From Echinostoma caproni (lineage: Eukaryota; Platyhelminthes; Trematoda; Plagiorchiida; Echinostomatidae): a DNA stretch of 64,000 bases. This document shows, piece after piece, positions 12,601 to 26,900 of the stretch. The translations under genes were made by a program, and so were the position numbers. Numbering within the stretch: position 1 is the first letter of the stretch; the number at the start of each line of letters is the position of its first letter. The DNA lies in contig UZAN01039907.1 of NCBI GenBank assembly GCA_900618425.1, forward strand, positions 33,069 through 97,068, in the 5' to 3' direction. Under the pieces are notes generated by a model. It made no database searches, was not told where the DNA came from, and worked only from the letters and a program-made list of their open reading frames with translations.

Positions 12601-15190
12601 CCGTGGTTGCTGGATGAACACAAAAGTGTGCATTGCTTGGGGTGTGCACATATTTCATCGCATAGCGGTTAAAATCATTTGGAACATAGTCACTTCTTGT
12701 ACAAATCCCTAAATATTTCCCCAGTTTTATGTTTATGTTGTCCAGCACCGGCACAAATACATACACAAAATCGGCCACTTCGATCAAAATAAATGTGGTA
12801 CGAAAAACAAAATATTTCTAAATTTTTATTTTCAATTACTTCATTTGCTCTTCAAAATGCTCATTGTTAACGTTTTCTATACAGTTGGTTAATGATGAAA
12901 ATAATGAAATGACAATAATGATAATAATGAAAAAATCGGGTTGGATAAGTCTCTGTGTGTACAACGTGCACAAAACCGCATATTCCATCCAATCACAGCT
13001 GCCTGGTTCATCAACGATATCTCCCACGACTGGCACACATTGAACAGGAATTCCCAAGCAGTTTTTTGGGAAATCACAAAAAGTCTAATCCGTAAGTCTT
13101 GTAATGTTTCAAGCCAAAGACCAGAACAATTTGAAATGTGTTGGCTAGTATTCGCGTGATTTGTGACAAAATCCAAGCGGGTAGACAAGCTCGTTTTTTG
13201 ATGCTCCGTTAACATCTCAGTGGCATAGGTTGAAACGAAATCATTTGACAGATGGAAAGCACTGAACAATAAAATATCAAAAGGTTGAGAGCCAAAATAT
13301 TTGATATTTTACTGTTGAACGATACGATTAAATAACCCATGTTTTGATCTTTGTGATCAGTACTTGTTGGCATGTTTCTTTTGAAGACAAATGGCGCTTT
13401 CCCGCGAAAAGCACGAGAAAAGTGAGGTTGCTTCACCGAATTGCATTTGCTGCCACCTTGAAAATTTTACTTGGGGTTTTGAAGTTGCCTGCACTATCCG
13501 CCGCAAATCGGTCGCGGAAAAAACGTGTGACCGATTTACCGCGTATATATGCACGTACACATCCACCCATTTACCCGTTCATACATCGTACTCATGTTCC
13601 GATACGTTTAAACACAGACAAATATGCAAGAACCCCCACCTCGCAGTGCACATTAAAATACAAACTACCATATTTTTTTTTACTTCATTGTCTTGATCGA
13701 GCAAAATCCATCGATGGAAAGCTGATACGCAAGCAACTTCGAAATCGCTAAACTATCAATTGCTCACACACAAATATGAATTAGATTATGCGTAATTTAT
13801 CATCATTCAGAAAACTGGTACCTGGGGCTATTCAGATTGTGGTCCGTTTTACTATGACACTACCAAAAGCATCTATCCAAGAGAGTGTTTTTGTTGATTC
13901 CTGGTTTCAGGGAGCGAATGAACATGTAACCATTCAGAATTGATGTTCCAGGAACAGTGAGCTAAGACAACCAGTTAATTCATTGGATTGTTGTGAAAAA
14001 ATGCTTCTTAATTTCGAATCATATTTTTGTTTTCACCAGATTGTTAATTGGACCATATGTGTCATTTTATAAAGTCAGATCACAGAGCCTCATGTCCTAC
14101 TTTGTCGAGCAATCAAAAAGGGATCGTAATAAATATTTAACACAGCTGTTAACATTCACTGTACCGACTACCGACAAAATTTTCCGATCGACGCAGAATG
14201 AGAAAAAGTGCAACCAAATAAATTTTTTTTTCATTATTTCAGTATGGTCGTTAACTGTCGGACAATCGCCGATCAGCTTTATCTAGGAGACGAAACAGAA
14301 AAGATGTCCTGTCACCGCTCATCGTTAAAACTTTGCCAGACAGTAGCGATATGATAATGGGTTAAAGTGATCAAAAGCGGGAATAAGATTGTCGCGTGGA
14401 TAGCATTCAGCTGAATTGAGACTAATATTTATATTAAAAGTGTTAAATAAGGGAATCCATTCATGTAAAACAACACATACCGACAAACGAAATTTCTTCC
14501 ACCAATCTACACGAATACTAACACATCACAGATAAAGAGGCACTTAATTCTACTGGAACTCCATTATGTTCAAGCTTGCTTGAGAAATTTTATCTACTTT
14601 AAGGTAATCAGTCTGTTCATGAAAGTGTAGACTCTCATTGGTCGTGGATGCTTTCATTTGATAAGTCCTAAATTAGGCCTAAGCATTTGCTCAGTCACCC
14701 CAGTGTCTATGAAAAACCAATGCTTCTTTTTTATTCGGTTTCACTAGTCCATGAGTAAACTCCCTTTAACTGCTGAACTCTGTTCCGAGGGGATTCCGTT
14801 TCCAGATTTTCATTGACGATTGTGCTTAGATTATAAATCTATTAATTAAGATAGCCCGAGCGTCAAAGATTGAATTACTTCAAAGGATAATGAGTGTTGC
14901 TGTAGGAATCTGCGGAATCCTTTGCTCACGACCGTTGGTTTCACTTCAATAACATAAACATCATTGTACTAAGTAGTATGCGGATGACTCAACAGGATTT
15001 TGCTGTCCGGTCATTCCAATACTACATAATACAATATCCGAAACGGTATGCGGCCGAATTCATCGTGGTTGATAGCACCTACCTTGTTAAACCCTGATTC
15101 CGACCATCGTTTTAATTATCCAATAGACTGTGTAAGAACAGCGTATCTGCAAAACTGCGTCCTTTGTTCCTAAAAAGAGGTTAGTGACTA
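9660..15190. other. Long spacer, no supported gene
   Basis: Contains single Ns at 9906 and 12122 and a (CA)n-rich stretch near 11,551-11,590. A coding-like plus-strand frame at 12,941-13,091 ends in a good GTAAGT donor but has no acceptor I can support. Confidence 0.4.
11551..11590. repeat. (CA)n microsatellite
   Basis: Runs of CA/TA dinucleotides, preceded by GCACGTACGCAC-type units. Confidence 0.8.
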
Positions 15191-15480
15191 AAAATAAACA
15201 CTACACGATACGAGTTCGATTCCCAAACCGATAGATTATCTTCACTTCCAAGTTCCCCGATGGGACACCTTGCAGACACGGGCCAACAGGATAAAGAGGA
15301 CGCTCGCAAAGTGATCTACATAAGGTAAGTCAACCCACCCAAAGGTGGAGACAGTGGTCACTGGTCCACTCAATCCGTCCCTGACTATGACTAGGATGAT
15401 CCAGAGCGTCATAAGGGAAACATAAATAGCAGCACCAGCGATAATGGTGATAACGGTGACCAAAATGATTGGATTATTTT
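15170..15480 (+). repeat. Possible SINE with tRNA-like head and GC-rich body
   Basis: GAGTTCGATTCC at 15,210-15,221 is a good B box, and TTAGTGACTAAA upstream is a weak A box. The following 250 nt are much richer in GC than the surroundings. They contain frames on both strands: a minus-strand hydrophobic frame at 15,242-15,463, and a plus-strand ATG at 15,260 leading to a perfect GTAAGT donor at 15,325. A repeat body explains coding-like composition on both strands better than two overlapping genes. A membrane-protein exon on the minus strand is the alternative. Confidence 0.35.
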
Positions 15481-15484
15481 CTTG

Positions 15485-18400
15485 ATTGTATATTTACTCT
15501 TCTCACTTGATCGATTTACATTACTGTTGAAAACCCAGTCGGGGAAACTGGATATTTAATTTGGTTCGCCTCAATCGTAACGGATTTCAATTTCGACACA
15601 TGCAAAAGATCATTCAAATTATCGGTTTTGATGAATCTACGGATTTTGATTGGGTTTCTTTCTGTTGCGTAATGGTGCGGTTTCACAAAATTCAAACCGG
15701 AGTGATTGGTGAATAGTTCCCTCGAGAACCCACTACTTCTGTCTTTTTTCCGAATAGTTCAGGTGCCAATATATCGTGAGCGCAGAACACGTTGGTTTTT
15801 AGATGGGAAATATCAATTTGTTTAGCGCATGCACTCAGCAAATCCAGTCCAAATACACTCAGATCGCAAAAACACGGTAGGTTTTCTTTTTTTTGTTTTC
15901 TCATTCAAATAAATAACTACCTTAATAGACATGATCTTCAAATTAGACTGTTTTATTCTGGGAACAGATTGGAGAGATTTGTTGAATTGATTACCAAAAA
16001 TGCGCCTATGTCAATGTCAGCTACCAAGGTGACTCCGGCAAACAGACTGGGCAGAAAGCTGACTGATATAGTGATACGGCTAATCAGTTCAAGTAACACA
16101 CACACACATACATCGTCTGTGATATGTTCGGTCAGAGGGTTCAGTTGGGGTAGGGTGAAAGAAAGTAGTGGGAGGAATTCTTCATGCCCCATATATCAAC
16201 CTGTCTCTTTGGAATTCTAATAAATCTTGGCCTACTCCAACTGTCAAGTTTTGTTGAAGATTGTTTGCGATAGATTGGGCTAATCTCACTTGTAGTTTGG
16301 TGCATTACACTGAACTAAAGCGTCGACCGCATGAGATGGCAATGAAATCGAGATGATTGTTGACCTTTTACTTTAAATCAGTTCTGTGGGGAAAAAACAT
16401 GTCCGGAGTTTATTTCAAAACTGTAGGCTTTCTTTTCGCTTGTAAAGCGTTTCTTGAAAAGTTATGTACGAAGTACTCTCGCATTGGGAGAAAACGTTCA
16501 ACTTAAAGTTAAAACCGCGACCGTCTCACAAAAATAGCAAAGTAATGTGCATAGAACAGTCGTGCTAACCACGTGATTACTGAGCGATCAGTAGAACAAT
16601 ATCATCCGATCCTTATCTGATATAGCACAGTCCCTGTTTGCAAGTGTCTATTGTTTTCTTTTATTCAATGAGGAGTTCCCTCGTTATTTCCGTGACATTT
16701 TATTTGTTTTATCAACATTTATTCCTCCGGGTGAAATGTGTACTCATACAGTTTGATATGTGAAAACAAGTGGTATATCTTAAAAGTGAGGACAGGTTTC
16801 CAAAGCTATCACAAACATCTGACGCACATCAACTTCAGTATGTGTAAAAATGCTGGATTCGTTATTCCTTTGTTGACGTTTTTATTTGGGCAACCTCCAG
16901 TGAGTCGGAAAAGGTGGAAACAAATTAAATTCTGAAAATACAAAAACTGTCGGAAATGTTTTGTTTTGGGGAATGCTACTTCCAACTATTTTATTTTGTC
17001 AAAACCTGAGTTATAATTTATTTAGAAAGTAGTTTTGCCACCGACTGATTTCATCCAGATACAATTATCAGCTTAATCGCACTCAGTACAGTAGAGCATA
17101 AAACTGTTTGACGCATGCCACCAAGCTACTTTACAATACACTCTGGACAGTAATAATCTGATTCACACACCACATGCCGTGTGAGGCCGTTCCGTGTCAC
17201 CTCTGACACTAAATGCATATAAAGTGGTATTTTTGTATTCCCGTTCATTTTTGTATTGTCTTTAGCAATCTACGAATCTTGCCAAGATATCCACAGTGAA
17301 AACAAACCTTTTTTGGTATGCACTTAAATTCGCATAAACGTTTCCGGCACATGAAGAGGTTCCCCATTCTGTAACGCTCGTTCACCTCAAATAGATTGTA
17401 TTGCAACTATTATTAGTTCAGTCACGTGACAGATTGAGGAATCAAGAGAATATCTTATTACCCATGTCCCCTTGAGTTTGGGTGGGTACTAATTACTTTA
17501 TTTCTACGGAAGTAGATGAGCGGCAGCCTAACATTTTTCCATAATAAACCTACACCTTTGGTCATTCTCTGAAATGCTGGTGGTGGTGGCGGTGGGCCGA
17601 TCGGTGGGTAGTACACTGAAATTCAATAATGGACGAAACGGACATCCTTGCATTTCAATGTATCTCATCGAACCCGACTAAGATGAATTATCCCGATGAT
17701 GTTGTTTTTCCACTTGGGCGATACCGTCGTAAGCGACGAACGCTTTCTTATCCGTTTTAATCTCTTTCCCTCTGCAGCTCAAAGGGAATATGGTGACGTT
17801 ATTTATCTGCTTGGTTCACTAGTTGCCATCGATCTTGGAAGGAACAACAGTGGTCAAGTAGAATACAGAGGGCCAGCACATTTAGGGAAACACTAGAAAG
17901 AAATAACTTTGATTGACTAACTCGGCGGTCAAGTCGCGAGTTCTTGTTTTCCGACTCATACACGACTGTTCAATCACTCAACTTAGTTGTAAGCAATGGA
18001 GAGGATTCGATCGTGCTCTATCTACCTTCCGGTTTAATTGGCTTGGTACTCTGTTGTCGTTTTTTAAACACAAAACACTTTATGCATTCTAGTATACTAT
18101 TAAAATCCTCTGCAGCCGACAAGTTGAAAACTAACAACGGTCACTGATTAGGATCTATTCCTGGCAAATATTTTGATGCAAGGATTTGTGCACAAAAGAG
18201 AAAAGCCTAAAGAAGCGGAGAGCGTCTATGACTCTGTCACAATTATTCCGTAGTTTGTTTTCCTACAACTGAATCAAAACATTTGTTTCCATGCATTTAG
18301 GGCAGGGAAAGATAACGAGAAAAGAGAGAGATAAAAGAGTTGATAACGAGAGCAGAGAAGAGTAAAAATCTACTTCTGCTCCAATTAGTTACTGATAGGC

Positions 18401-19903
18401 ATCAAAAGCTGCCACAAACCCGACGAAAACAGTCAGTCAGTGTACAAACATTTGCCTCTTGGAGACATGTTTGCCCCTGAAATGGAACTGCTTTTATCAC
18501 TTCCTTTCCCGCGCATTCGCTCACAATCTTCGGCCGATTTATCTTAACTGGCCAGATCTTGGTTGATCTTACCGCCTGAGTCGGCATTCTCCTCTCTCAT
18601 GTACTCAAACCAATTTAATCAATCCGCTCACGTCAATCAATAAATGCGAATATCTTTGGGCCAATTGCGCAAATGTTTTTTTTCCTATTTTATTTATTCA
18701 TGCTTTGCAAACATGAGCGAAAATGCGCAACTGGTGTGAGCTTAACGTGCTGATAAATTTGATAGATTTAAAAGAATCGATCGTCATTAGGGGTTGATCG
18801 ATTAACTAAGAAGAAACAACTAAATGCTCTTTAACATGTGAAATAACATGCCAGGAATAGCTGTTTAAAAGGAACCACCTCATGGTGCGTGCTGTGACGC
18901 TCATATAACTGCCCCGACTTGTTGAGGATTGTGAATGGATATCTGCCTTGTTGATCAATGAAAGCCGTGGCTCATCTACCAGTAGATCAATATATTTTTA
19001 AAAAATGCGCTTTTCTTGTGGCATAAACACTTGAGCTAACGACTTGCATGTCCGAGCAATGCTTGCCGAGTATTCGTGTGCACCAGTGAACAGTTGCACA
19101 TCTGAGTTTTGTTTTATGGTCAATGAAAATGTATGAACGACAAGTGATGAAAAATTTGAATCGAAAACTGATGTTTCAGTGATAAACTGGATTACAGTTC
19201 GACAGTCATCTGAGTCTCTCTTTTTATGGACCTCATTCAATTTACAAACCCCACTGGACTGGTCTTTACAGTTCCACATTCCAAGTATGTCAGTCCCATG
19301 TCATACAATACAATACAATGCAATACAAATACGTAAAACACATACTGTACAATACATTACCTAATCATCAAACCAGTCTTGAAAATAAAACCTTCATTTG
19401 TTTGAAAAGATATCTAGACGTGGATAAGTTCATAAACTTTTGCCACTTATATTGTGTACCTTGTTATGATATACCGCTCGGTTTCTTGTTTTAGTTCTTT
19501 CTCATTATTTAATTTCGTTTTCTTCAACATGTAACTGTGCAAACATTGTTTAGGGAACCAAATGAACAGTTTAAAAAGTGAAATGACCTCTCAGTAGTAA
19601 ACTGAAGGCCTCATATGATTAATCGCCCAAAATGACCCTGTTGTTTGTTCACGGTTTCGGACTTCCGAATTAAAAACAGTTTAGTTAAAATGGGGAAAGT
19701 ACAGCATGAATCTACTCAAGTAGTTTTTTCAACTCCAATGGCATGTGCTCTTCCGATTCCTTCACTAGGCACCCAAATCTGGAGAGAAAATATTTTCATG
19801 TTTCCACATGTGAAGTAAACATTGGTATGGTGTCTTTTTATCAGAAATGCTCAAAAAGAAGTTCTTCAAAATTGGTGATCCAACTGAGTTTGAAGCTAGT
19901 CGG
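15485..19903. other. Spacer, no supported gene
   Basis: Simple repeats only: an (AC)n stretch near 16,099-16,110, GGT units at 17,579-17,594 and AATAC pentamers near 19,301-19,330. Confidence 0.45.
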
Positions 19904-20778
19904 NNNNNNNNNNNNNNNNNNNNNNNNNNNNNNNNNNNNNNNNNNNNNNNNNNNNNNNNNNNNNNNNNNNNNNNNNNNNNNNNNNNNNNNNNNNNNNNNN
20001 NNNNNNNNNNNNNNNNNNNNNNNNNNNNNNNNNNNNNNNNNNNNNNNNNNNNNNNNNNNNNNNNNNNNNNNNNNNNNNNNNNNNNNNNNNNNNNNNNNNN
20101 NNNNNNNNNNNNNNNNNNNNNNNNNNNNNNNNNNNNNNNNNNNNNNNNNNNNNNNNNNNNNNNNNNNNNNNNNNNNNNNNNNNNNNNNNNNNNNNNNNNN
20201 NNNNNNNNNNNNNNNNNNNNNNNNNNNNNNNNNNNNNNNNNNNNNNNNNNNNNNNNNNNNNNNNNNNNNNNNNNNNNNNNNNNNNNNNNNNNNNNNNNNN
20301 NNNNNNNNNNNNNNNNNNNNNNNNNNNNNNNNNNNNNNNNNNNNNNNNNNNNNNNNNNNNNNNNNNNNNNNNNNNNNNNNNNNNNNNNNNNNNNNNNNNN
20401 NNNNNNNNNNNNNNNNNNNNNNNNNNNNNNNNNNNNNNNNNNNNNNNNNNNNNNNNNNNNNNNNNNNNNNNNNNNNNNNNNNNNNNNNNNNNNNNNNNNN
20501 NNNNNNNNNNNNNNNNNNNNNNNNNNNNNNNNNNNNNNNNNNNNNNNNNNNNNNNNNNNNNNNNNNNNNNNNNNNNNNNNNNNNNNNNNNNNNNNNNNNN
20601 NNNNNNNNNNNNNNNNNNNNNNNNNNNNNNNNNNNNNNNNNNNNNNNNNNNNNNNNNNNNNNNNNNNNNNNNNNNNNNNNNNNNNNNNNNNNNNNNNNNN
20701 NNNNNNNNNNNNNNNNNNNNNNNNNNNNNNNNNNNNNNNNNNNNNNNNNNNNNNNNNNNNNNNNNNNNNNNNNNNNNN
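19904..20778. other. Assembly gap (875 N)
   Basis: An unbroken run of N. The two long open frames that cross it are produced by the Ns and are not genes. Confidence 1.
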
Positions 20779-22340
20779 AAATATCTCTCTACTCTCGTAT
20801 ATGAAGTGATAACTTTCTGTAGTAAAGAAAACTCAGCTTAGTGCAGAAATATTTACGTCCGAGATGATAACCTCTTGATATGATATATTAATTTTGGAGT
20901 CAGGACCGATGAGGAGTAACATTTAAACGTAACGTATCTATCAAATCCGTTAACAGGTGAGTAGGGACCCTTCGGATGGAACCATTTAATTAAACGGTCA
21001 TGGAAAAGTTCAATGAGTAGAAGGAAGTATTGATGAAATCACCATGTGTCTGTCTGGACTGGATTCCTTTTTAATTGAATTTTGTTTTTTTATGACACTA
21101 TAACTGATCCAATCGAGCACGCACTTTTCTTGATTTCAAGCAAGAGGCACAGGTGCCCGAGTAACATCTTGTCTACCCGTGCCCACTAGCACCGATCCCA
21201 GATTGAAGTTGCACATTCAGTTAGTTTGCTCGAGATTCATTTGAGGCAGCTTCGATTGCTCTGTTTTCCTAACTCGCTATCTTTCTCTCTGTCCAATAAT
21301 CCTTCTATGCACCAGTGCAAAACAAACAGTTTGTGCTCCAATTGAATACTATCTTTCTCAACTGTACAAAAATCTATACAATGATGGGGTTCACACCTTC
21401 ACCATACATCATGCTTATTTATCATGTAACAAAAAGTCAATGTGATGTTCTTTCCTATTTTCGCATAATGATTATCACGCAAATTTGGGTTGTTCTTTCA
21501 CGTGGCATATCTCATATTACAAGAGAGTAGCAGAAAATAAAAACTGTAAATAGTTCGTTCCTTTCTCGAATTTGAATAAACATTTTATTAAGAATCGGAT
21601 GTTATATATACACCTCAGCGCTTTGTTCCACCTATACACCCACATGCCCATCGCAGTCGGAGAAATGGTTTATATAAGAAGACCAATAGCAAACCAGAGA
21701 CCAGAATGGGTATGTATTCAAATGCAGAAATTCAGGCAACGGATGAAGAGTTGTCGTATTTCGAGAAAGACAGCTGGAATAAATAGTCAATCGTGTTGTG
21801 CTCACGCATCAGTGTACAACCGGTGATCGAATTCAACCCCGTAGATTTTGAACACGACAGCAAAATAGATTATTTTCTAAACTGTTTGATCTAACCACTT
21901 TCTTTCTTGCATGTTTCTTTAATGCATGTTTTTTGGTAGTGTTTGAGTTTGTTTACGGGCAATCGGTAACAAAGCACATGTTATATTTGCGATCACCGCT
22001 CATATAGGAAACCTCATTTAGGAGGAGCATCGCAGCCCTTACAGAATTACAGTGTGCATATTTACTTCAATACATTTTGTCTATAAGTGCGTCCAATCGT
22101 TACTTTTCATTTTTTACTTTTACAACTATTAACAATGCACCAACGTTCGTCGGTTTTAGTTACCGTCTTCTAGTCGCCTTTTCGGATAAAAGAACACAGC
22201 GAAGTTTGGAGCGCTGAGAGCAACTTCAATGGGAAAAGATGGAGAATTCATTTAGGCTGTGGTTACAACACTATTGAGTAGATGTATGAGCGCCTCTGTT
22301 TGCCACATTCAGCTTCTCTAGCCACCGGCAACTGTGATTT
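20779..22340. other. No gene seen
   Basis: Only short random frames. No transposon motif recognised. Confidence 0.45.
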
Positions 22341-22344
22341 TGGT

Positions 22345-22560
22345 TTCCCTATCTAGGGATCCTAATGGGACCGAATTGATCCAGTGTCCTGATTTGCGTT
22401 TTCATACCCTCAGGCCAAATCTTAGTTTGACCACCCTTGACGTTTTTCCAACAGCTACATCCCTTGGGAAACATCCCTTGTCGTGGCAACCTATTTGGCA
22501 ACATGTGCACCACATGCTTCAACCAGCGATGCTGCGTAAACAATAGTATTCTAACATCGA
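22345..22560 (-). mobile_element. RTE-like retrotransposon 3' fragment
   Basis: The minus frame contains HRWLKHVVHMLPNRLPRQGM, then KNVKGGQTKIWPEGMKT. This matches the C-terminal end of RTE proteins (RWLGHVLRMPxHRLPRRAM, then KKxRGGQTKTW). The fragment at 56,540-56,695 carries the same segment, so the two are copies of one family. Confidence 0.75.
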
Positions 22561-23429
22561 TAATATTTTTGTATCCTGTCTCGTAATGACTACAGATATC
22601 TCGAGTTGTCAAGCGCCAACCGAGCCTCTTTGTATGCCGACACTTCATTTCTGACGCGTCCACCAGGTGATATATAGCCGCCCAGATAGCAAAATTTATC
22701 TTCTTTCTCTAACAATCACGGTGAGGTTGGGGACTATGTCAACCCAATCCTGCAGCAACATTTTACACTTTGAAGGTGCAAAACGCATATCAGTACGATC
22801 ATCGAATCACACAATAAGGTTTTAACCGCAGGAGTTTCGTTGACTCTAAAACCATGGCTCCACCTCTATACCTAAAACCGATGGAGACAGCCCGTCCGGG
22901 TGTGAAGCTTTATATCTTTTGAGATAACTCACATACCGAGTTACCTTCATTTCAGATGGAGAGCTGATGTAAACTGGCGGTATTTGCCCAGTTATGATAA
23001 TCTATTGTGTAAAGTTGTCGATAAATGCACCTAGAACTTGAAATCAAGAACCGCATAAAATCCCAATAGAAAAGCCGACTTACAACGCGGCTGCCCTAAA
23101 CAAACAGTGAGTGGGGTTGTATTGATCCAAAAATCTCAGAGTGCGATGTTGGCCTGTGTTCCCTCAATTCGAAGGGATATTTACAAGAAGCTGACAACCA
23201 CTAGACTACCCATAGTTGGTTCAAGGTTTCCATTTTGTTGCTAATAGTTGATCGATGAGTCGCCAGTCACATAGTGCTTACGCAACAACCTTGAATACAC
23301 TTATCTTAACAAGATTCAACTCTAACTCACGTCTAGCATAGAGGACTCTTTCGCTCTAAATAATAAATTTTTGCATTGTAAATTCTCCATACAATAATTG
23401 AAAGTCAGTACATCTTCATCAAGTGGGGT

Positions 23430-23935
23430 TGTTTATTTTTACTTCTTCAAATTATGGAACACATTCATTTCGTAGACCTACCACTTATGTCTTCCTCGAT
23501 ATGAAAACAACTTTTGACTCAGTCACCGGCTCTATACTCAGGTGCTGCCTTTCTCTGAAGGGCGTGTCCGGGAAGTTTATCTCAATTTTGCGATCCCTTA
23601 GCAATAACAACCGAAGCCACGTCCGTGCTTACAACACCTTTTGCTCGAGTTTATCACGGAAATCGGTTTTTCAGATTACCTTTCCTCTGATTCTGAAAAG
23701 AACCCTGTTCTCGTTTGAGGATGATGACATCTATTTGCTTCCCAGTTGCAGATTATTTGATCTTGACTATACAGACGATACTGTACTGCTAAATGAACGT
23801 TCAAATAAGTTTCAGGCTTTCCCGGATAGTTTGAGTTCTAGTTGTAGCCATATTTGCTGTAAGTTTTGCGCTTCCAAAGGGTAAAATGTTGCCACAGGAC
23901 TGGGACTTGTGGAGAAAGTATACGGGCTTAGCCAG
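23430..23935 (+). mobile_element. RTE-like reverse transcriptase fragment
   Basis: The frame at 23,423-23,884 starts near motif A, YVFLDMKTTFDSVTGSIL, with its catalytic Asp kept. It continues through LKGVSGKFISILRSLSNN and reaches motif C as DYTDDTVLLNE (usual YADD). The SGVRQGCPLSPFLF block between them is damaged. After CASKG the frame shifts: the next frame reads KMLPQDWDLW, the family's KxLLQDW, so a frameshift lies near 23,880. It is an inactive copy. Confidence 0.85.
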
Positions 23936-23939
23936 TTAT

Positions 23940-26900
23940 TCATTTTGGTTCTTCGGTTACAATGATCTTCGATATTATTTGACTAGTAATCGCTGAAACT
24001 TTGCAACACCTTCATCTGTTTTACTTTCCATGTAATTGGCTGAATGATGATATAAATTGGATGAATTGTGCTAATCGTTTCTAGTGAAGTTAAAGCAACC
24101 GGGGGGGGGGGCGATACATTGTATTACCCAATGACGTTTCGCTCTGCTGAGCAAATCAAACACGTGATTCTCATCCCGGTCAGGCTTTTAACAGTGTCCA
24201 TGTCATTGAGTCCGAGAATGCCAATTTCGATCTGATTTGCATCAAAACACAACGTTCTCGGCCAACGAAATGTGCGTGCCAAAAGCTCACAATCCATTTG
24301 ATTTGCCTGATCCTAAACCTGCTGCATTCCACTTTTACTTTTTTAACAATCAGAAAATTCCGGACAATAATCAGTTCTCAGTATTGAATTAGCTACAGTT
24401 GTCTACACCAAATTATGCTTGGCCCCATCCCATTTCAACAACTCCATGTTTGAAGTTGGAGAAATACGCCATTGTATGCAACACTTGACAAATAAAAGTG
24501 TCATCGATTTTTAACTAATTTCAAATTTCATCTGAAAACGGCATTGTGCCTTTGTTCAAATTTGAGACAATTATTCAAGTATGTTGTTTTTTCGATCAAA
24601 CGGAATCAGTTATTAGTCATCTTTGACAACAGAAGGTTAAACCTCTGAACAATAATTTTTTGAGTGCTTGTTACACAATTAATTTTCAAGCCCTGGGAGA
24701 AAAACGACTTTCTCAACGATTTGCGGGGACCGTCAGGTCTGAAGTCGATGAACATGTCACTTCAAGTTTGCTTATTTGAATAAAATACCGTATAACAAGC
24801 TAAATTTGTTTTCAGTAATTGCTCTGCTCTATCTAACACATCACAGATTACATAACTATTGTAAACTAGGAAGTAATTATACACAAAAAGTAATCAGCTT
24901 GACAAATCGTTTTTGTTTCACGTTTTCGAGTTTCGTGGCTATAGTTTGTTTATGGCGGAATTGGGAGGGGCGAGTTAAAGCCAGGTGATAGATATAAGGC
25001 CATGGGGGAAGACCGNATTGTTATACGCACAAATGGTTTATGCAGTCTAATTCCCACTCCCGCCGTGGTCAGGACCCCGAAACCAATTCTGGTCCGTTAT
25101 GTAATACAGCAATCCACTGACCCTATCGTGGTTACAAAACTTAACAAGTTCATTAAGTTCCGTGATGGTCCTGTCTTGCGTTGACTTCATTGACGAATAT
25201 ATTCATTCATAAATCCACATACCCCAAAACCTACTGGAATTACCTGAGAAAGCACTGGATTTGTGCAACACAATCTAACCATGATTGTCACGTTCATCAT
25301 GAGTGAAATATAAGGGTTAGTCACCGAGACGAGACCTTGCATCTAACCATCTCATATTGTTGTCGTTATCAGTTGAAGAACGTGAACATTTCAGTATATT
25401 TGTTCAGTCGACTGTAGACAAACAAGGGACAGCGAGACGTGTTCCGCTGATTATGTTTTGGACCCAGCAAACTCTATCAGTGGGATCCTAAAGATGCCAA
25501 ATAGGTTTACACATTACTTTCTTTCACTTTTGTGGGAAAAACCGTTTTTTGGAAGATTTCACAGTAGGATCATTCTTTTATTGTTTGAGAAACACAACCT
25601 AAGTTGGGTTAGAGAATGTTTGTGCTCAGTTGTCAGAAATGATTCCGTGGATCAGAATCTAACTAATAAAAGCTAAAGTCCACCTGTGTTATGCAACACG
25701 GAAGCAGGTGGTTACGTACTTTATGACAAAGAAACAGTATAAAGACATTTAAAATGCTGCAGTGAAATCAAGACGTTGTGTTGTTCAGAATGAATGAATA
25801 CATGGATATGGTCATAAATGAACAACCTTTTTTGTATAAGCGAGACAATCATCCTTCTCAACGATAAGGATAAGTTCCAGAAAGAAAATAACTAAAAAGA
25901 AGGAGATGGCATTTAGAATAAAGCGTCGTCAAATTTTAGGATGCCCGGGAACAATGGATTGGGCTAGATAGAACCATACTCGATAGAGACCAACCAATAG
26001 GAACGAGGATTTCGAGGATCGGTGGATTGTGAAAAATATTTAGGAGCGGTATTTCACTCGGGCGGATGTGAAACATGGCAAACGCACTTGACTACGCTAT
26101 AGCTAAATGGCTTATGGGGCAAATAAAGAACAAGTAAAGCATACGACACGGGACCCTTCTCCTTTCGTTGATACTTTTTGGAACATGGTCATAACCAGTC
26201 TAAGAATGAAACCTCACTATTTATTCTCTACTTAGAGAAACAATCGAGTATTTAGTAAAACTCCATTCAAAAAAGTTATACTAACACCACCATCCTGAAA
26301 GATAATTTGAAACAGTTGATTTAATTTTTATCATCTAACGTTCAATTCAAATTATGTGATATCTTTTATCATCAAAGAGACGAAGATGTGATTGTCTATC
26401 CACTTAATTAGTTGTTTGCGGCAGTCTTTAAGTCAGTAATAAAGTTCTCAAGACTTCCATTCAAGACAGCACGCTATACAAAATATATTTCGATGGTATA
26501 ATATGTTTCGTGCACAAGGATTGGACTACCAATGAACTGTTGACAGCATTCAGTTGTGCTCATACTAAACTAAAGTTAACTTGGCTGGAAGTCCGATCAC
26601 ATTTCCTCACGTTTGATTGAAACACCTCGAAAATGAATCTATATGTAATCCTCCGTTTATAGCAAGGTTTACATGGTCGGGACAATACATTGATTTTCAA
26701 AGAGTGATACTACTCCAAAGAAGACGAAATCCAATTGAGTATCTCGAAAACAGAACACATATATCTGCTTCTCAGGTAGACGGAAAAGAATTACATCTGT
26801 TACTCCCAGTCGTCCAAGAAATTGGATCCCTGGAAGGACTTCCAATATGGGGTACTTTTGGATTGAACTAAATGCCGCTTCATATAAGACTCCCACGTTT

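Noticed and set aside
12941..13091. Plus-strand coding-like frame ending in GTAAGT
   Set aside because: No acceptor in the right frame; a longer minus-strand frame covers the same bases; not enough to call a gene.
19743..20809. Two open frames of over 300 codons
   Set aside because: They exist only because they cross 875 Ns.
26030..26130. KYLGAVFHSGG-like reverse transcriptase trace
   Set aside because: Too short, and followed by stops; could be chance.
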